Source of the DNA: Schistocephalus solidus
Lineage: Eukaryota; Platyhelminthes; Cestoda; Diphyllobothriidea; Diphyllobothriidae
Length of the DNA: 64,000 nucleotides
Assembly (NCBI GenBank): GCA_017591395.1
Contig: WEDG01000768.1
Coordinates: forward strand, 78,503-142,502
Direction: 5' to 3'
Part shown: piece after piece, positions 57,901 to 64,000 of the stretch
Layout of the letters: each line of letters opens with the position of its first letter
How positions within the stretch are numbered: position 1 is the stretch's first letter
Translations under genes and position numbers: made by a program
Notes under the pieces: model-generated
What the model was told of the DNA's origin: nothing
The model's database searches: none
Seen by the model: only the letters and a program-made list of their open reading frames with translations

Positions 57901-60900
57901 CCGGACTCCATTGCTGAGCAATGGTTGTGACTAACGACTGGCGCCGATTGTTGATGGCGCCATCTTCGATCATGGTGATGCGTCGAAGTTCGTCGCGCAC
58001 CGACTTGTTTTAGACGTTTTGGTAACGATAATAGACCGTTGCGTCGACGCTTCAATATCGCTTCGTCGGACCGATTTTCGTTACAATCGTCGACGACTCG
58101 ACTTTTTGTCGACTGAGAATGATTGCGCGACTCGGCCCATTGTCGCCGTTCCAAGACTGATCCATATTGATAGGTAAATCAGAACACCGATGTGAAATAT
58201 CTGTATGGCTTTCTTCGGAAGTTTCTCTATTATCCTTGCTGGACAATGATAATCGCTGTGCCTTTCATCATCAGGTGTCGTTCTAGAAGTTGCGTCGCCA
58301 GTCGTCGTCATGGCACCCTGGAATACCTTTCCGTACGACATTCGACCGTATGACTGAGGTCTGGCCATTCGTATCTCAATAACGGTCGAATTGAAATAAC
58401 TGATCGTTGAAGACTGGAAATTTCCATTGATATGGATGATGACAGCACTCGGCTTCGACGCGTCGCTCTTTTTGCTCAATGATGACCTTGGATATCCCGT
58501 TCTCGCTGAAGATGGAAGTCTTTCGTGTACTGTGTAAAGCATTTCGGCTCGAATGATGATTTGCTTATTCGGATGGTTGCCGTATTTCGTATTTACAACG
58601 ATCTGACGGCATTTCTGATGGCGTCGATTTTCGGTTTCTTCCACGCCAGGCATAACGCTTCCATATCGGCCTCTCGGCAACATACGCATTTCAGGCTGCA
58701 AAAGTACGTGGCAGGCATCTTGAGTTCGCCTTTGCCCTTCTGTCGGAAGTTCTGGTCGTCCATTTCAATTCACCAACCATACCATGTTTGGTTAGAAGAT
58801 ATTGAACGCCGTCATAAACGGGCTTTCGTAACAAGCGTTCGCGAAGGCGATAATACGGTTACGCTGGAAGGAAACGGACGAGGACGAAGGATGGGTGCGT
58901 CTCTGTCTCATCGTTAAAGATGTTTGTCGTCGCATATTCCCCATTTGCGTCCGAACTACCTTGAGTTGCAGCATAATGGATGTCTCCAGTCTTAATTTGC
59001 GTCGACCAGATGTCGTAATCTTATGTTCATTGTTCGGTCAACTTTCGCGTATGAATTTTCGATCGACCATGATATCTAACATGGATGGCCAGCGCTGAAG
59101 ATCGTCGATATTTGACGACCTTCTGGCCGATTCATCGGAAGACGATTTTATATAGACTTTTATTTCGTGATCCGTCGGCTGACGTCATGACAGCAGATAC
59201 TGTTTCGCGATTGAACAATGCTCAAAATGTGCTGCTGCTTGCATGGTTGTATCCCGTGTTATCATGGTGACAATTTACAGTTGCGTTTATGCTCCGTTGC
59301 TGGCGACGAAATCGACCCGTCTGCTGCGCGTGAACCAGCGGAGCCAACAAAGCGTAACAGCTGAAGAACACCCGCGGCGCGAGGCGCTTTGACGACTTGC
59401 GCTGGGCAATGACCTTCGCTGCTCTATTTTAATGATTGAGTGACCCATATTCCATTTATTGTGTGCGCGGTGATGCAACTAACGCGGCAGGCGCAAAGAG
59501 TGATCGCTTGAAAGTGTATTCGAAACGACGCTGCCGCTGGCACTATGCGTCGAAGCAGACCATATTCAGCTTCGAAGATGGAACGAAGCCGTGGCGGTCA
59601 TCGACATCAATAATTACATCGTCGTTTGTGGCTTGTCGATATGAACGTGCTTCGTGTCCATTGTGAATGAAATGGTATTCGCTTCGGAAAGCAATGTCGT
59701 GCAGCTACCCGACGCGATACTATTAACGGCGTCAGCGAATTGCGTTCGGCTGGTGCGAGCGGTACGTACGAAGGTGGCGATGCATCAGTGGCAATGACTC
59801 GGGCTCGTGCTTGGCTCCAATGCGTCGAATCTGAACAGAGCGACGAGTGCGGCTGATCTTGCGGGCGTCGGCATGTAGCATACTGTGCGATAGCTTCAAT
59901 CCGGTTTTGAAACCAATATGTCGCGGCAACTGCGGGCGATGGTGCCTGCGCGTACAAAATGACGCGACCAGCAGGCTTTGTGTGTTTCTTGTCGAAACGC
60001 CGACAGGAAAACTGCAGAACATCCCGAAGTCGCCAAGGAGATACCGAATGATGCATCGTCTACCGCGATTTCAAGAACTGCTGTGAATGTCTGCAAACTG
60101 CCGCAACCGCCAGAGCGAACCGGCGAGGTGAAACGGCTGCTGGTATTGCTGATATCTCAACGTCGTCAAGACGAAGCTGAAGATTCGACCATTAAAACCA
60201 GAACATCCGGCTGGGCCGTGTTAGCAATGCGCGTCGCTTCGTTGTCGACCGATGTTAAAGTCGCAGTAGATGGAGCCAGGTAGACCTAAAGTGAACCGGC
60301 TATCGACTGAACCCGGTGAACGCCGACGCGGCGATAACGGGTGGCTCTTGCTGACAACGTTTAGTCGGCGGGTCATGTCCGTGGGTGGCTGTGCAGATGA
60401 CGTCAATTGGTGCGCTCGGTAAACCGCGAGCATTGACGAATCGCTTGCCGTGCTCAGCGCAGAAAAACTTTGAATCGCCGTAGTTGACCATCACCGCCGA
60501 AGTCGGCCTGTCATTAACTGATGATGCCACTTCGTGGCGACGTCTGGCGTCTCGGTCGAATGACATCAATGTTGTCTTCCTCGGGGCTTTGACTGTTTCG
60601 CCAGCTCGAGGGCACGAGCGTCGGCCTGGTTCAAACTGGTGGTGCTGTGGCGAATGTCGAAATCGGCGACGAATGGACGCTTACGTCGTTGAAGTCGACA
60701 TTTGGTGAATTGCCCGTCGAACGAACGACGACGACGATTTCGTCAACTGGCGATGAAGTAAACGCGAACAACGACGGCTGAAAGATGTTGATATGCTGCT
60801 GACCAGACCATAATTGCTCGCTTTGCGAAATTAACGTGAGATCGTGCTGTGATCTTATCACCGAAAAACGTTGAAGATGACGTAACTTTCATAGTTCGTC

Positions 60901-63900
60901 TGAAACGGCGATGATCATTTGTCGCCAGTGTTGACTTTGGCGATCTGAACACGGCGCATCGTCGGCTGGTTAAGGCAGTCGATACGACCACCAGCCATCC
61001 TTCTGCGGCACGGGCTGTCTTTATGTCGTCGTATGAAGGCAACATAACGGTGATCCGGAAGCCCGAGACGAACGAGTTTATTGATAAATCGCCCAGTGCG
61101 AACATTCGTTGAACGGTACCGAATCTTTCGAGGATGGGCGACCGGCGCCGTCAGATTATCTGGAGGCCGCTTAATTGATAGAAAGAAACTGATCGACTCG
61201 AACTGCTACACGCACTTTCATTAACGGTGGCAAACCATCAGTCGAACAATATTGCCCGATAACCGGCGGCTATTGCGTTCATCGGGCACTGAACAGAGCA
61301 GGACAATCTTGACGCCGAAAGAACGTATTGTATTGGTGAACCAATCAACGAAACTGGTGACTATAATAGTACATTGACCGTATTAACGGCGTAATGTCCT
61401 TCGCGCAGATATTCAGATCAGCGTTATTCTGGCGATGGACAAATTAATAATGCGGATCGACATTGACTTTTAACGATGAAACTTTCCCGGATTCGCCAGA
61501 TGTTCATCGTCAGAAAACTGCGACTGTCTCGACGGCCAGACATAGATGACTGAAGACGCGGTGCCGCTGATATGTTCTGGCTGATCAATTGCTGAAACAA
61601 ACCAGGTGTGAAGCAATCGCTGACGAAGATCTGCCGGTACAGCAGGTACGCCTGACCAACATGAAGTGTTATATCGACAAAAACCAGAGGTGTTCAATGC
61701 GTCGATGCAGAAGGTTGACCGAACTTTATTGGCGTAACGAATCTTCGTGTGTTGTGTACCGGGCGTTTATTGCAACTGCCGATGACCGCCGCGTGCTGAA
61801 GTCTATCGTTGAACGAAATTGACTGTCAAAATCTCTCGAACTGACTGGTGATATTAACCAACGGTGTTTCGATGACACTTTCTTGCGATTCAGCTGCACT
61901 GGCGGAAAACTGGCGTAACGAAGAATGACGGTTTCGGCGTTGGTACGGGTGGAATTGATGAACGGCGCTTTCGGCGGTGGTATGGTCGATGCAACGAACC
62001 GTCACGGTTCTACTGTTACGGCTTTGGCAACGTCTTGGCGATATTACGTCGGGCACGAGATTCCGATGAAGATATGACGGTATGTTATGAAGTTCAATGG
62101 CTTGTTGCTGCGACCGTGAACTGACGAAGTGGTACGAATCGCTCAATGAAGGCTGAAGACCAATCGATAGCGAACTTCATACCGACTACGACTGAACTTT
62201 ATGACACGCTGAACGAGATCGTCGTCCGGAATTGTTAGCGCATCGCTGAAGTTCGGAAAACCTGAACATTTAAACTGTCAGCTGACCCGAAGAAACCGGG
62301 CTGAAACGCTTCCGCTCGCGGTGACTTATTCTTCCGCGTAACGGATAATCTTTCGGATTCCCCGTTTGCACGGTTGACGGTTGAGGACGACTGTTCTCGC
62401 GCAACGTCTTCAACATTGATCATATTGCTTTCTCGTCAGTTCTTGGAAGGATGAGGACTGCGCCAGCATCGCTTTCGACGAACCATTTTCAGTCACCTTC
62501 AAACCATCGTCCTGAACGGCTTCGAATCAATGAAAACAAGTCCTCGCTTTTACCATTAATCGAAGGTGATAATGGTATCATGGAATTCTTGTCATTGGCG
62601 CCAACGATCGTGCGGACGCTACCGGCGGTTCTCGATTGACGTAGTTGGTCGGATAACCCGGCGGTCGAACTCTCGATATTTTGCTGCTGCAACATCTGCT
62701 CGAGCGGCATTACCCGATCGCCGTTTAAGTGAACTGTCTCAATTTGCTGACACTTCAATGAGCGTCGCGATCTGTTCCCCAATGGCTGTCGGCAATTGAT
62801 GTGTTCAACGGTGAACGCATTACGCGCTTCCGTCCGGCTGATCATGTTCTGTCGGTCAACTGGAGGGATGATCAGGCTGAACAAAGTGATTGATCGAATC
62901 TGACGGTCTCTATTGACTACGTCAATGCTGACATTGCGGTATCGTTGTGCTGCGGTGTTGAAACATGCAAAACCGACTTCACTAATGATGACTTTCATCG
63001 TAATTGGCATTCAGCTGAGGAAAATCGTATGACGGTGGTGAACTGCTGCTGAATGCCACATACGACAATACTCAACGTTATCGAAACTTTAACGAGATAC
63101 TATTCTGATAACTGGTGACATGTTGAACGAGTTATCGTTGACAACTTCCGAGCGCTATTGACCCGCTTTCGTGTTATGTTCAAAAGGTTGATTCAATGTT
63201 ACTATAAACGGAAGCCCGACTTCAGGATACCCGGTTTCTCTTCATAACGACATTTAAAACGGATTCGGGAACGGCATCGATGCGGGAAGTCCTATGTTTG
63301 ATATTCTGTGCGACGATGACCTGCGCGAGCGTATGAACGATCGATCATTTCAAATTCCGCTCATCACGTTTTGAAGGCTGCGATAACGTTATGATAAAGG
63401 CTATGTCGTTTGCAGGCGCTTCACTATAGCGTTTAGCGATATTGATGTATTCGTAAGTCGATTGCCGCGTCTTGTCGTATGTGCGCTGCCGGTACCGTCG
63501 AAAACAATGCACCGTCAACAACTTCCCTATTGATCGTCTAATTCGCTACCATTGATTTTCCGGGAGACTGTTTCCAGTCGGGCATTTTTGTTGTTTTCCG
63601 TTGTCATTCCTTCAATAATTCGTTCCTTTCGAGAAAGCCGTGGAAGTCGGCTCTTTTCGCGAAACTGCTTCATATTTTTCAGCCTTACCAGTTATGCGAC
63701 GTGTTTTCGGACTTTTCGAAAATCATTTCGTTTGTCGTATACTAATGAACGTGTTTGATCAAAGCAAACTTATAATGGTCGATATCGCATGTTGTCAGCT
63801 GGTTAAACAGACGAACGGCACCGCTGCCATTTGTTCGACTCGTTCGTCTTCATTCAGCCCACGATTCCTACTGCGTTATTGAACCGCTGTCAGATGATCA

Positions 63901-64000
63901 TCAGACGAATGGCATGAATGAATTCAATTCATCGGTGCCTAATTCTCGACGCTTCGTACGCTCGCGACAAACGGAGACCGGCGCAATACGTCGGCGCGGG
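54991..64000. other. Compositionally foreign block, frame-broken coding-like DNA
   Basis: CpG, especially TCG and CGA, is far more frequent than in the rest of the window. Homopolymers longer than five or six bases, microsatellites, SINEs and foldbacks are absent. Many + strand stretches of 20 to 70 codons read like ordinary protein with bacterial-looking codons (for example VFNGERITRFRPADH near 62800, GNGIDAGSPMFDIL near 63280, LYWRNESSCVVYRAF near 61730), but each ends in a frame change. No complete gene, ribosome-binding pattern or known domain could be identified. A less CpG-rich patch at 56530-56750 interrupts it. The block may be foreign DNA with many indels, a chimeric join, or a degraded insert. 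Confidence 0.5.
56539..56739 (+). CDS. Open frame in a lower-CpG patch, unrecognised
   Basis: Sixty-six codons are open in a patch whose base use differs from the surrounding CpG-rich block. The reading (EAQITHLPKLCHAGISG and on) looks plausible for protein but shows no motif. It could be an exon, a piece of a different insert, or chance. Confidence 0.2.
   Translation: MEAQITHLPKLCHAGISGLQIKSNGKIELPTQLKKRTVGLSAVAAFYEHLRRISCDFNIMCLTIAH

Noticed and set aside
58081..58701. 206-codon minus frame in the CpG-rich block
   Set aside because: Both strands show frames of 60 to 130 codons nearby, the reading has no motif, and TCG/CGA-rich sequence lowers stop frequency on the reverse strand.
54991..64000. 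CRISPR array, tandem satellite or operon in the foreign block
   Set aside because: I found no regularly spaced direct repeats, no tandem unit, and no set of adjacent complete frames with plausible start sites.

Overview
The window is eukaryotic, intron-rich nuclear DNA, most plausibly from a parasitic flatworm (a cestode is my best guess; that is inference). The evidence is compact LHX3/4-type LIM-homeobox exons separated by introns of up to 10 kb, a CsRn1-like Gypsy LTR retrotransposon, CR1- and RTE-like LINE remnants, tRNA-derived SINEs and many foldback repeats in AT-rich flanks.

The left half holds one gene on the + strand. Six exons between 4661 and 30629 join with matching splice phases into an LHX3/LHX4 (Drosophila Lim3) orthologue of about 612 residues: N-terminal region, LIM1, LIM2, homeodomain, acidic/Ser-rich region, C-terminal tail. 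The only defect is one missing base inside the LIM2 exon near 16830. The introns hold microsatellites, SINE-like copies, a decayed trinucleotide array and foldback elements (24.1 kb, 19.0-19.4 kb, 28.3-28.7 kb).

A second gene on the - strand converges on the first. Nine candidate exons between 48860 and 33162 carry good splice sites and mostly compatible phases. I do not recognise the product. A 4.9-kb Gypsy element with two LTRs (42397-47310) sits in its largest intron; it is decayed, with several catalytic aspartates read as asparagine. tRNA-like SINEs and another foldback lie in the same intron.

From 49 to 53.6 kb there are two decayed non-LTR retrotransposons on the - strand: the 3' part of an RTE-like LINE and a longer CR1-like LINE with endonuclease, reverse transcriptase and intact C-terminus. 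The CR1-like copy has lost both aspartates of its catalytic motif.

From about 55.0 kb to the end the sequence changes character. It is CpG-rich (especially TCG/CGA), short of long homopolymers, microsatellites and recognisable repeats, and its coding-like stretches of 20-70 codons keep changing frame. This looks like foreign, prokaryote- or phage-like coding DNA with many indels, or an assembly join, and is the main unexplained block. No homology search was possible, so names rest on reading motifs.
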